Below are positions 47,798 to 59,765 of a DNA stretch of 64,000 bases, piece after piece. The notes under the pieces are model-generated. The model was not told where the DNA came from, ran no database searches, and saw nothing but the letters and a program-made list of their open reading frames with translations. The stretch covers positions 30,175,166-30,239,165 of the forward strand of contig NC_052350.1 of assembly GCF_009727055.1 (NCBI RefSeq), written 5' to 3'. The position numbers and the translations under genes are program-made. Positions within the stretch are counted from its first letter, which is position 1; every line of letters starts with the position of its first letter. Origin of the DNA: Benincasa hispida. Its lineage: Eukaryota; Streptophyta; Magnoliopsida; Cucurbitales; Cucurbitaceae.

Positions 47798-50700
47798 GAG
47801 GACAGAGAATCAAGTTGTGGATCACTTGTCCAGACTGGAGAATCCTGAAGTTGACCACAATGAATTTGAAGTGAGTGTCGTGTTCTCGAATGAGCAGCTA
47901 TTTTGCATAGAAGAACTGTCATGGTATGCGGACATCGTTAATTATTTGGTCTGTGAACAATTTTCTGAAGATTACACCTACCATCAATGGAAGAAGCTCT
48001 AGAATGAATGCAGACACTACTATTGGGATGAGCCGAATCTGTATAAAAGAGGTGCAGACCAAATCATTCGATTATGCGTACCAGGTGCTGCTCAACAACG
48101 CATATTGTCACAGTGCCACGATTCACCTTATAGAGGGCACTTTGGAGGACAACGCACTGCAGCCAAGGTTTTGCAAAGTGGATTCCTTTGGCCTTCATTA
48201 TTCAAGGATGCTGCTGACTACACAATGAAATGTGATCGGTGCCAGCGCACTGGCAACATTTCATGGAAGAACGCAATGTCGATGAATACTATCCTGGAGT
48301 TGGAATTATTCAATGTATGAGGGATTAATTTCATGGGACCATTCCTTTTTTCAAACGGTAAGCATTATATTCTATTAGTCGTTGACTATGTCTCCAAGTG
48401 GGTAGAGGCAATTGCATGTGCCGCAAGTGATGCGGCAGTAGTCTCCCAATTCCCGAAGAAAAATATTTTCACCCGTTTTGGCACTCCCTGTGCCATTGTA
48501 ATGCATAAGATTAAGATATGATTGATGATTTTCTATGCTCGAAATGATGCGATACTACCACTAGATATGCGTTAATGATGGGTGTTCACGTAGTATGCCA
48601 TGCATTGTCACAAGTTTCCTTACGATAGAACCAAGTGTAATTCCATCGCAAGTTTCTCGGTGTGATCCGAGGTCAAACACGGGGACTGATTTAGGTTATT
48701 GTGGTATGTTCATGATATATGCGACTAGGTTTTCAATCTTTAAAAATTTGTTTGTACAAGTATATAAATTGCGATAAAATAAAGTAAAGTGGTAAAGATG
48801 CGATAATAAAATGAAATACAATAAACCTAAGCTAGATGATACAAGATACAAGCTTCATGTACAAGATGCTGGGGTCAAGGCTGGCTAGAAAGTTGTGCAA
48901 AGACGTGGAATGCGGTGGCAAGTCTTATGAACAGAAAAGAAAGAGAAAGACAAATAATATAAACAACGCAAGTTCTAAATTGCGTTGAAGCTACAAATGT
49001 TGTTCCGCTTTTCTCTTGGCGTACACCTTTCAGTGATCGGCCGCACTTCCACATGTCTGTGGTAAAACAGAGACTAACGTAATGAACGTAAGGTTGCTTC
49101 CATGTCTGGAAGTACTACTCGCTTTAGTTAACACATTCTTCTGACCTTCTCTCGATAGATCAGAATGGCATCTTCACTTCTGCTCTCACGGGTGAAGATG
49201 TCATCTAGCCTGCTAGCTAAACGCATTTTATATCTTTAACACAGAATAAGTACTTAGTTAATTCATATTGCTTATCAGGAATTAAAAAGACATCATGAAG
49301 AAATTGATTGATGAGTGAACGAAAATAGACAGAAAATGGTAAATGAAAGCTATCGAAACATTTAATACGTCTATTAAGCGTTTGATACATGGTGTGTGAA
49401 TGAAAAGATAAAGGAAACATGAAATACAACGATGAAAGAGATAGAACAGATACAAACAAGTGCCAATGTCTTGGCACTAATTCGATGGAGATCTGCTTGC
49501 CGAATAGGATGGATTTGATGGTAGGAAGAGCTTCCCTCTCAGGCTTGCTCCACCGGTAACAGGGATCTTTACACAGAGCTTTCAATCGGGTGTTTGGCAG
49601 GTTAGATCTGAGATTCATCTCTCGGCCTTATTTCATCTTCTTCTCAGATTTCTTCACTCAAGCACTCAGCTCAACCTTTTCTCTCAACAGTTTTGCAGCA
49701 TTTACCCCGTATCCCGTAGCATACTTTTTCTCTGAAATCAATGGGGTATTTATAGGTGCAGGTTTTTGACTCTGACCTTATGATCCCCACCTGATTGTCA
49801 TGGTAATTCCAAAAATGGAGGGATATTATTCCTTCTCTTATGCAATCAGACCGTTAATTCTGCATAACCGTTAGTTGTACACGTGTCTCAATCCTCCACT
49901 TTTGGGTTGCTCAGTTGCATCCTTCGATCATGGATTCGCATGCGGTGTTGTTTTCATTACTGTATGCGGTTGAAACACAGCTCTGGGTCAACTATCGCAT
50001 TGCGTCGTCATTGCGGTAATCGTCTCTTCATTATTGATTGATGGGCGCAATGTGACAGAGATACATTGATCAGTTTCTCGTGAGCCTTGAGCGCAAGTGG
50101 TGACTTGGTCTCCTGCAAAACAGAGTAAAATTTGACTTGTCTTCCATCTTTATTGTGTTAGTGGGTGTAATTACAAACATTTATAATTATTGTAGTACTA
50201 GGCCAATTTTCATACAATCGGTGCATATTTACTAACTTTTGGCCACAATATCTAGATAAGGTGGCATAAATAACTTGTATTTCTACAAGTTATCAGCCAT
50301 CATAAGTGATGAAGGATCACACTTTGTCAACCGCCATATAAAGGAGCTGCTGTGCAAATACAATATACTTCACAAAGTGGCCATCGCATACCATCCGCAA
50401 ACAAATGGCCAGGCTAAAGTGTCCAATCATCAAATTAAATTGATACTTGAAAAGGTAGTAAAACCTTCACGGAAGGATTGGGCAGTGAAGCTTGATGATG
50501 CATTGTGGGCATACCGGACCGCATTTAAAACACCAATAGGTATGTCCCCCTATGCGTTGGTATTCGACAAAGCGTGTCACTTGCCCTTGGAGCTGGAATA
50601 TAAAGCATTGTGAGCGGTCAAGAAACTGAATTTCGATTTAAAGGACGCAGGGGAAGCGCGAAAAATGCAATTGGTCGAGCTAGAAGAATGGAGGAACAAC

Positions 50701-50994
50701 ATATATGAAAATGCAAAAATTCATAAGGAGCGCACCAAGCACTGGCACGATCAACGCGTATGCGGCAAGAACCTCCAAGTCGGATAGAAAGTCTTGCTTT
50801 TCAATTCACGTCTGCGGCTCTTCTCGGGAAAGCTAAAGTCTCGTTGGTCCGAATCATTCATAATTTGACAAGTACTTCTGCATGGCATGGTGGAATTATC
50901 AAATGACGATGGTACCAACATATTCAAAGTCAACGGGTAACGAATAAAGGTATATCATGGAGAAGATTGGCATCACCAAGTCGACTCCATGGAA
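47798..50994 (+). pseudogene. Athila C integrase, split by a solo LTR
   Basis: Integrase joins cDNA to the chromosome. Domain order: DHLSRLENP linker (47819), frameshift near 48002, HHCC zinc-binding region (CHDSPYRGHFGG to CDRCQRTG, about 48105-48250), stop near 48318, catalytic core from 48321. The first catalytic Asp position reads GINFMGPF, with Asn. Codons stop at 48496 and resume at 50296 after the solo LTR, giving [10 protein letters not shown] with the second Asp. The Glu position reads NGQAKVSN, with Lys. A C-terminal part with stops extends to about 50994. Confidence 0.88.
48497..50295 (-). mobile_element. Solo B-family LTR inside integrase
   Basis: Plus strand TGTAATGCAT to AAGTTATCA, the reverse of the B LTR, 1799 bp, with perfect TSD GCCAT (48492-48496 and 50296-50300). 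It interrupts the integrase codons for PCAI and ISDEG, which join cleanly without it. No internal region remains. It carries the best-paired U5 hairpins of the family (48656-48671 and 48623-48648). Unlike the B pair at 39305-45217 it lacks the internal PBS-like block. Confidence 0.92.
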
Positions 50995-52400
50995 TTAAGA
51001 AACTTTGAATAAAGAAGGAAGTAGGTGGTCCCTGCGTTATCACATGATCGCAATTTCTCAGGGACGCAAGTTTTGGAAAACTTCAAGTCTTCAACTCTTT
51101 TCTCCACTACTCAGAATCTTCACTATCTTTCAGCTATCTTTTCATTTTTCAATTCTATTTCTATATATAATATATATATATAATTTTAATTTTACGTTAA
51201 CAATTTTTCTTTTGTTTAAAATAATTTGACCCTCTCTTTGTTTTTCATACAACGGTCGAGGTACTGAATTACGACGATGTTACGTGAAGAAGCATTCATC
51301 TTATTCCATCACCACAACCCACAAAAGAAAGATCGCCGTGAGGATGGATGCGTCAACACAATGCAGGCGACAGTGCAAAATTGGGGTGTACTTTTCCTTA
51401 TCTTTATTTCAAATTTTTCGCTATCATATTGCATTTCGCTTTTCGAAGTTTTATCACCGCATCCTTCTTGATTACTATAATCATTTAACAAGTAGATAAA
51501 TTTATTAGTTTACCACATTCGGTTTCTTTACCAAGTAAGATTTCAATGATGAAAAATATGCTTCTATTTCTTTCATATATATTAGAGTTAACTTAATCTT
51601 AAGATAGTCGCCTTATAAAATATTTCTAGAAGTTAGGGTTTGCTAGCTTTCTTTCAAACTCTCTTTACAACGTACTTTAGAACATCGTATAATTTATTTT
51701 TATCTTTTGGCAATGGGGACATTGCCGCATTTTAAATTTGGGGGTGAGGTATTTATTTTTCGACCTTGCTATTTATATTTATACAAAAAAAAACCCTTTT
51801 TTTAGAAATAACAACTCCACTGTCAACGAAAAGGGGAAACCCATGTTGATAAGAGTTAAGTTGTGAAAGGCACTTACCCGTAGTTGGATGTCCGCATGAC
51901 ACACGTGGGGGCAAGCCAAAACGAAAGTAAGTTATCAGGATCAACACATAAATCGATGACCGCAACTCCAATGCCAAATCGGTATGAGTTTTAGTCTGAG
52001 AAAGAGTGCATTGCTTGTAGTTGGATGTCCGCATGACATCCGTGGAGGCAAGCCAAAACGAAGGCAAGGCACTTGCATCAGCGCAAGGTAAAAAAAAAAA
52101 TAGCAATAGAAAAAAATTTTGTGCAAGGATAAATCTTTTGTCACCTCGGTAGAAAATTTTTTATGAAATAAATCATGCAATGCCCAAGAATTCAGTAAAG
52201 TCCTTTTGAAAGTTAAACTTGCAGTCCCCAGGTCTTAGAAATATTTTAAGAATAGACTTGAATAAGACTTAAGAAAATTCTGGTATATATGATTTTAATG
52301 AAGTATCCTTGAGAAATTTAGGAAAAGAACTTTGCGGTGGACTTGCTAAAGGAATCTTTAGCTTATGCTTGAGCAAAAGCATTGTTTAAATTTGGGAGTG
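50995..52400 (+). other. Athila C 3' non-coding region
   Basis: About 1.4 kb with no credible env-like or other long frame. It contains a second polypurine-like site AAATTTGGGGGTG at 51734-51746, the conserved motif of about 45 nt at 51879-51925 and again at 52015-52066, and the terminal tract at 52388-52400 (with one G to A change). Confidence 0.75.
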
Positions 52401-53278
52401 TGATAATAGGCAGAAATGCACGTTATCATAGCGCTAAGTTATTAAACAATGTTGGATTGCGTTGATGAAAGAATGATAGATTGCGTTCATTGAGCATAAA
52501 ATCTATAATATTGCGGCTGCGTGCGTCAGCGCATTGGATGATCTAGGAAGTTTATTGCTTGCGATTGTCTTGTTTTATGTTGTGCGAAACATCCCTTTAG
52601 AGTTGCTCGAGAGAGAATCTAAAGAAAGAACCTAATGTCTCGAGAGAGCTAGGTTAGAATCTAACTTAAAAGAGCAAGATTAGGCCTGCATAAACAAGAA
52701 ATAGGGACTTTGAGATAAGCTCTGTTTGTCAACATGCATCGCTTGCATCCTAGGAATAGGAATGATATTATGTGGTCGCATATTTGTGTGAACGTCATGT
52801 TGTCATTGCATAAATAGAAATAGAGGTTTATGTGTAAACCCTATAGACTTATCGCATGCGTTCTAGCCTTAGAAGTTGTGGCTTTCACGCCGAGAGGTGG
52901 TTTACTATTGTATGCATGTTGCATGATCGCAAGGCATGAACGCAACTTAGGGAGTGTTAATCGAAACCCTTCTCAACCCGTTCACCGCATATTCATCGCA
53001 TTTCCCGTTACCAACTCTTTTCGAACTCTGCCGCATTTATTATTATTTTCATTAATGCAACAACAAACCAACAACCTTATTTATTTATCGGTTACCGCAA
53101 AGTTTTCATAAGAAAATTATCAATGCAAACCATTTTCACAAGTCCCTGTGATCGACCCTGGACTTACCAGGAAACTCAGAGGAATTTACACTTGGATTCC
53201 GTTGGGGAAACTTGAGTGCACAACGTAATTCCATCAATGCATATAATCCATATTTCTATTCAATAAAATAACGCATCA
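52401..53278 (+). repeat. 3' LTR of Athila C, internally deleted
   Basis: Starts TGATAATAGGCAG and ends AACGCATCA before TSD GTTAT. Compared with the 5' LTR it lacks about 730 bp: GCATTGGA (52528-52538 region) is joined directly to ATGATCTAGG, matching 5' LTR positions near 36267 and 36999. A typical promoter and transcript start would be expected in the lost U3/R part. The U5 hairpin block is intact (53139-53222). Confidence 0.88.
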
Positions 53279-53679
53279 GTTATCTTGAACAATGTTCCAA
53301 TAATTGGAATGATGTTGAGAAAACAATTTAAGGCAACTCGAAAGTTTTTCACTGGATTTCATGTTTTATCAAATAGACCTAAAAATCTTAAACTTTCTAT
53401 ACTTTGATCCAATCGAAGTATTTTGGTTTTATTTTATCTAACAAGTTTTGTATACTTTGAACTTTTCAAGTGTTCTAAACTTATCACTTAGGTTAAATAA
53501 CTACTTGCCTTTATTGATTTCTAGTTGTTTTAAATATCTGAATATTTGCAAATAGCTTTTAACTAGGTTGGTTCTTAACAGAAGTTATGCAATAGAATAG
53601 ACATAACTTTTGGGAACATTTCATTTACTACAAAAATATATACAATTTGTTTTTTATAATAAAATAATGTAACTTTTAT

Positions 53680-54592
53680 TACAAAAACAAAACTTGATAA
53701 GATTATCTTCAGGTAGCAACATCTCCCACTGGTCATGTTTTGCTTTCTCGGCTCTCTTCTCAGCAAGGTACTGAAGGCAGTTTCTCTTCTAGTGCCCTTC
53801 CTTATTGCAGTGGAAGCACTTTCCTTTGTCTACAGCATTAGCCTTGCCTTTTCTACCAACGGTTTTCTTCTTCCCTTTCCTTTTGTTCTTCTTAATAGGA
53901 ATACTCTTACTTTGTGAAGAGGAAGCAACATCAGGATTTTTGGAGGACGTTCCTCTCTTCTCAGCGGTAGTAACGTTTACTTCTGGCTCCAGACCTTTAG
54001 CTCTCATCATTTCCTGGTAAGCCTGTAGCTCATTGAGAAGAGTAGTCAAGCTGTATTCTATTTTATTCATAAGCGCGTTCGTGCATAACTACAGAAAACT
54101 CTTCAGAAGAGATTCTAGAATAAAACTAACTTGACTTCTCTCATCAACAACAACTCCATTTACTTCTGCCACATTGAACTGGATCATCATGTTCAGGACA
54201 TGTTCTCTAATAGAGGCCCCTTCTTTCATTCGATAGTTGTAAACGTATTTAATAGCATCATGCCTTAGGGAGAAGGATGGTTGTTCGAACATCCTACGTA
54301 GAGAATCCATAATCTCTTCAGTAGTACCTATACTCTTGTGTTTCTTTGCCAAGACATTAGATATGCTGGCAAGGATATAGGCACGAGCTTTGTCATTCGC
54401 CCTGATCCATCTATCATATGCATCCCGAATAGTTTGGTTTGCATTTGAGCCACGAATGGGAGGAAAATCCTCTGTTAAAATGAACCGTAAATCGTCTATC
54501 CCCAGTATAGTATTCAGGTTTGACTTCCAAGTTGCATAACTATCCCCAATCAGTTTATTAGACGGCAACAATTGTACTAATGAACTCGTCAT
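53680..54592 (-). pseudogene. Copia A gag (UBN2-like capsid and zinc knuckle)
   Basis: Minus frame from ATG at 54592. It reads a Copia-type capsid (GDSYATWKSNLNTILGID, IRANDKARAYILASI, EEIMDSLRRMF), one in-frame stop near 54086, then MNKIEYSLTTLLNELQAYQ and a Lys-rich stretch, then the zinc knuckle CFHCNKEGH followed by a stop and KRNC near 53780. The frame then runs out near 53654 without protease. It would package Copia RNA. It is long enough to be a near-complete gag with only two premature stops. Confidence 0.85.
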
Positions 54593-56722
54593 TCCGAAAA
54601 ATTATAGATAAATTTTATCAGTGAATTGTTTTTTAAACCCAATCAAGTTTTAGCAAAGTAATAATGTACCCAAGATTATTTTTGCAACGATACTACAACA
54701 AGACATTCTGGACTAAATACTATCTCCAAAATAACTCATATTCCGATTTTCATTTAGCTATCATTTTTGGTTAGAAATTACTAACTCTTTAGTAATTCTG
54801 TAAGGTAGCCCTCTGTTTTTAGACCTCAGAAGCTGACGATGCTCTCGAAGTTGGACAGTCAAAGTTGAAACTGACTTTAGAAGTCCTATCCATTTCTAGA
54901 GTTTGAGTTGTTCCGAATCCCATGTTTAAACTCTCCGAGGGGATAGTCGTCGTTAAACGACTAGCGAGGTCAACTTGAAGAAGACAAGCAGGTGCAACAT
55001 AGAAATCTCACGGTTCAAACCAACAGAAGAGAGCATACTTCCCCCATTTGCTTTGGTCTTGATCTCATGACGAACACTTTCCGAATGGAGGTCACTCCCA
55101 GGGTGACACGAATTGCTGCATGAACCTTTCGGTGTGAACATATTAAGAACATGAAAATTTAAAATAAAAATCACCACATTTTATTTTAAGGTGAACAATT
55201 TCCCCCATTCACCAAAATCTCGATTCATGTAAACACTTCCCAAATGGAGGTCACCCCTAAGGTGACACAAAGTGCTACATAAATTTCGATCAGGAACTCT
55301 TAGGGACATGAGAGCTAGAAATAATCATATTATATATGTTCATTAATCTCCCACCGAAGCATTCTAACATATCATATATGTTATTTGATTTTCACTGAAG
55401 TGTTCTAATAGAATATCATATATGTTACTAAACTCCGAATGAAGTGTTCTAACGTTAAACGGAGTATATATTTCTTAGGCTTGTTCCAACTAAATTAAAC
55501 AACCTAAGTCTAGGTGTTTATCCAAGCATAACGTTTATATTTGGATTTACCCCCGATCTTTGACAGGATTATATACAGGTTTGAGTTGGTAACCCGAGTT
55601 TTATAAGTTTAATGACTTATTTTAACTATTAAAACAAGTGGTTAACCAACATAAGCATGCAACTGTTCTTTATTATGGATTTTAAATGTCTTAACCCAAT
55701 TTTATAACAACTTACAAAATTTTAGACATGCTAAACATCCACAAAATTCATCAAAGGCATTCAATATTTAATATAACATTTATATTAAATAAAAGAAACC
55801 CTAAACATGCATACTATATATTATAATACTTTATAACATACTTTCAATGCATGTAACATGCTTCCTATGGTGGGATTTTAAATTTACATGGCATACTGTA
55901 TGCACATACAAGATTTTTTTAAATTATAACATACATCACATGTATAAATAATTAAATACATACTGATATGGTTTTAGTTTTGGTATTTTTAAGCAAACAA
56001 AGGCCTAATTATTACAAAAACTAGCAAGAAACAACTCCAAAACTCTTCCAAACTGCTCCAAACCTGAGCCAAATAGCTTGAATGAGATGTGAACCACTTG
56101 AAATAGACCAGCCAAAACTTTTTTGAAGCTGAACCGGATCGGACAAGAAAAGAACTGATCAAACCAGCTCAAAAATCACTCACTCGAACATCAAACTGGT
56201 CAAGAACTCACTTTTTCGCTCGGTCAACGCTCGTTAAGCTGGTCAAACTCGTTTGGTTCAGTTGAAACTCGATCCTCGATGGCATGATGAAGAAAACTCG
56301 ATCATTGGCTAGTTCAAAGTTGTTGCTCGACCGGTTCAACTCGTTGTTCGATGGCTCAATTCGCTGCTCGACGCTTGTTGAAACTCGATCGTCACTCGAA
56401 TATGAGCAACGTTGCAACACTCAAGGACAGTGTTGCAACACTGCCTGGACAGAAGCTCGCAATCAGTTTTATGCAACTCGGCCTGCTTCACTTCTTTCTT
56501 CAATTACAACTTAATTTCAACTATTATGACTCCAAATAAATTACAGATTCTTGAGCACACATATAAGCTCATCAAATAATAGCCAATTACAAATTTAACT
56601 TAGGAATCAAAGAGAATTTACATGCCAAATCTCAAAAAACCATATTAGTGCACCACTTTCATATATTTCATGAAAAAACACCCACCAAACCAAAATTAAA
56701 CCAAATTGAATGCTTAAAAGAT
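54593..56722. other. Copia A 5' leader, non-coding
   Basis: About 2.1 kb between gag and PBS. I see no credible gene. There are short repeated blocks such as GGAGGTCACxCCxxxGGTGACAC (near 55088 and 55245), AT-rich stretches near 55720-55970, and a CTCG-rich segment near 56215-56410 with repeated GAAACTCGATC. Stretches of AATATCATATATGTT repeat near 55330-55440. Confidence 0.6.
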
Positions 56723-56734
56723 GCTCTGATACCA
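56723..56734 (-). promoter_or_regulatory. Primer binding site of Copia A
   Basis: The minus strand reads TGGTATCAGAGC, an exact complement of the plant initiator-Met tRNA 3' end, separated from the LTR by two bases. It fixes the direction of Copia A and marks 56737 as the inner edge of its 5' LTR. Confidence 0.93.
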
Positions 56735-58003
56735 ATTGTAGGAGTATATCCACGTGCAGCGGAATCCTTGTCGGAACATTGGGTTGCCTAAATTGTCCGA
56801 TGATGCTATGCAAGGTCGATGCTTGCATACATGCAGAGCAGCTAAGCGTCGGATATGTTGGCTTATCGAGTTGGTTGCTATTTCGGTATGAGGGCTCAGT
56901 AAGACTTGGGCACATTCTAATTCATTAATTTTGGTTATAAATAAAGCATGCTCATACAATAATAAGAGGGTTTGAAGACATACCTTTGTAGAACCTCTTG
57001 AAACTCGAATTCAGCTACAAATCTTCTCCAAATCCTCTTGTAAACCACCTCAAGGCCTTCTCTACTATTCTCTTGGAGCCTTAGATTGAGTGTTGGGACT
57101 CAAAATAAGTTTGAATGAAGGGAATTTGGAGAAGAAACTCACTGATGCAACTTGAGTTCACCTTCTTGAACATCTCATGTTTTCAGCAAAACGTAACAAG
57201 TATATCAGATTTTGCATGCTCGATTCTTAGCCCAATCTCCTCTATTTATTGCAAGACCATCATGCAAAGAAGAAAGTTGCATGAAGTGTCACACCCCGCC
57301 CCAGACCACCCTTTCAGCATAGAAAAGGGCGTGACTGCAGCAGTTATCAACCCTTTTGTTGACACTTACTGCCTAATAACTCTTGCGAAATAACTCTGAT
57401 ACCAAGATATAACTCATATATAGCAGAATGCCTTATAGGCCATAAATTTATTAATTAAAAAATATAACATGTTTAGAGTCATTACAATACTAGATTCACA
57501 AGTCCCAAAGCCCAAAACCCTAGTCCCTATATGAAAAACAGAAACATGTGTACAATAATTACAATAACCACCTACAGACGGGTTACAATATCTTTATCCT
57601 TTAGTGGCAGAGCAGATGCAGAGCTATCTTCTGAGGATTTGACCGCTACCTGGGGGAAAGGAAAACATTTGAAAATGGGGTGAGCTTGCTAGCCCAGTGA
57701 GTGACTTAAGAAAGATAACTGATTCTCATGCAAAAATCTCAATAAAGAGTTTAAACTAAAATATAAGCTTCTACAATACCTTGTACTGCAGTATAAACAT
57801 TTTCCAAGCATAAAACATATAAAGTTGTTTTAATCATAAAACATTAAAACTATTTCTCAATTGAAAATAACCTCACTGTGGGTAAAAATAATCCCAACAC
57901 CAATTGCTAGTCAAGAGAGAACCTTTTGCTCAATCACTGACTCTATCTACCTACGTGCACGTGGCCATACTAAGTACCATCATACCTTAGGTACTTCTGC
58001 TCA

Positions 58004-58178
58004 GATACCTTCTCAAATGTCCTTTTGTATCGAGCTGCTAGGATACCTTCTCAAACGTTCTTCAGTATCCAGTTGGTTTGGTGCCTTCTCAAACATCCTT
58101 TAGTACCAATAGATACCTTCTCAAATGTCCTTCGGTATCTAGTTGGGCGGATACCTTCTCAAATGTCCTTCGGTATCG
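58004..58178. repeat. Five tandem units with GATACC/GGTATC ends
   Basis: Units near 58004, 58042, 58079, 58112 and 58150 at about 35-38 bp period. The cleanest unit begins GATACCTTCTCAAATGTCC and ends GGTATC, so each can form its own short hairpin. The related LTRs have a single diverged copy (near 16220-16252, 24347-24374, 28030-28057). Confidence 0.85.
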
Positions 58179-59394
58179 CGTTTTAAGTAAAACTAGTCAT
58201 AAATGACTTTCTCTTTAAAGAATGTAAAGTATAACACATATAAAAACATGGCTTTAAAGATAGTAACACATGTTGGGTATATTTAACACATATAAATAGC
58301 TTTTCAATAAACTTCCCACACATGCATGCGTTTAAAACATAACTCATGGTTTGCTTAGAAATCACTTTGTAAAACTAGCTAACATGAGAATAATCTTCTT
58401 TAAAACATGCTTTCTTTAAAACATTGTAAATCAAACATTTTAGTCAAATATTTTAGCACCTCGATTGCTTAGGAACTTTTCACTCTAGTAGTTCCTTGTC
58501 TACCTCGGGCTCCCTTTTTTACCCCTAGAATCCAGATTCAATTTACAACTCAGATTACTCATAGTTCTAACCTTATTTCGAGATACTTACTTCTACAAAC
58601 ATGTTCTAAAATGTCTCAGAAAACATACCCTAAAATATGAGCTCAGAACTCCTCGTGGTTTGGCTGGAATCTCAAAATCTTTAAGACTGGCCCAAGCTTA
58701 TACGACAGCCTGACCCTTCTATCTTCTTCTCCCTTTCCAGCCCAATCCTTTAGAGAATTTTCTCCGGAAGCCCTACTCTAAAAACTAGAATTCCATAGTT
58801 TTTAGGTGGCTTTATAATCACTCCAAACGCACGAGTATTTTGGGAGAACTCTTCGTCCTAAGTTGATGCTGTTTTCAAGACTTCACTGTCCAATGCGTCC
58901 TCTTTGAAGCTCTATGATCAACACATGGATTTTTCTCTCAACGCAAAGTTTAATCAACTTTCCTACTCTTTTTAATGTCTTTTTGAATTGTGGTCTGGAA
59001 AAGAAATCCTTGGTCCTATTTATAGGCGTACAAACACTCTCCAAACTCGACACCTCCTACTTGGCTGCATGTCCAAGTGTTTCATCCTCACACTAACGAC
59101 ACAACTCTTTGATCAATGCATCCTAAGTGTCCTTCTCCTAACTAGCCAACGCAAGGGATTCAAATTGCATGTCCTCTTATGCAACCACCTCAAATTCTTA
59201 AGGCTTAAGGTTTCCTCTCAAGAAGACACATGTTCGATGACGTCCTTTAGGTGAGCTCATCTTTCATATGCGTCCACAGCCCTTGGATGTTCAATGCATA
59301 GCAAGCCAACCCACTACCATCGCAATCCAACCTAGCCATCATAAGAGCCAGCCACCACCAACGCATAGGATGGCCGCTCATCCTTGATGCATGG

Positions 59395-59765
59395 CTCACT
59401 AGGTATCATCACTCGAATTGCTCGGCATGGGTGCATGGCGCTGGGCATAGGCGCTGGTCACTCGACGCATGGGCATGCTGCATAGATGCTGGCCATCGCT
59501 CGTAGGGCTTGCTCGGCCACATGGGCGCTTGGCAGGTCACTCAGCGCATGGCTGGGTGCTTAATGCATGGCCGCTCGGCAGGGCGTTTGACGCATAGGCA
59601 TGGCCGCTCGACGTATGGGCAGGGGTGCTTGGCTTGGCCGCTCGACACATGGGCAGCCTTCCAACGCATCACTTCACTTCCTTCAGCCGCATTGGTCCCT
59701 TCCAACGCATCCAATGCATCAATCATCCAACGCATCCAATGCATCCAACACATCCAATGCATCCC
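59395..59765. repeat. GC-rich minisatellite
   Basis: Variants of GCATGGGCATGGCCGCTCGAC repeat from about 59420 to 59660, followed by short units CCAACGCAT/CCAATGCAT at 59698-59765. GC content is clearly above the surrounding AT-rich LTR. The corresponding part of the solo LTR at 14660-14960 has a similar but different repeat. Confidence 0.8.

Larger units (their letters stand above)
36142..53278 (+). mobile_element. Athila C: coding Athila-type element, broken
   Basis: 5' LTR 36142-37744, PBS at 37751, gag 37812-39285, B-family insertion 39305-45217, end of gag and protease 45218-46244, RT and RNase H 46254-47797, integrase 47817-48496 and 50296-51010 (split by a solo LTR), 3' non-coding region to 52400, 3' LTR 52401-53278. 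TSD GTTAT is perfect (36137-36141 and 53279-53283). It is the only element here with a full set of pol domains, but stops, frameshifts and lost catalytic residues make it inactive. No env-like frame lies between integrase and the 3' LTR. Confidence 0.88.

Noticed and set aside
50995..52400. Possible env-like gene of Athila C
   Set aside because: Athila elements may carry one here, but every frame is short and interrupted, and the conserved parts are the non-coding motif pair.
58004..58178. CRISPR-like regular repeats
   Set aside because: Units are adjacent and diverged, with no unique spacers, in a plant LTR.
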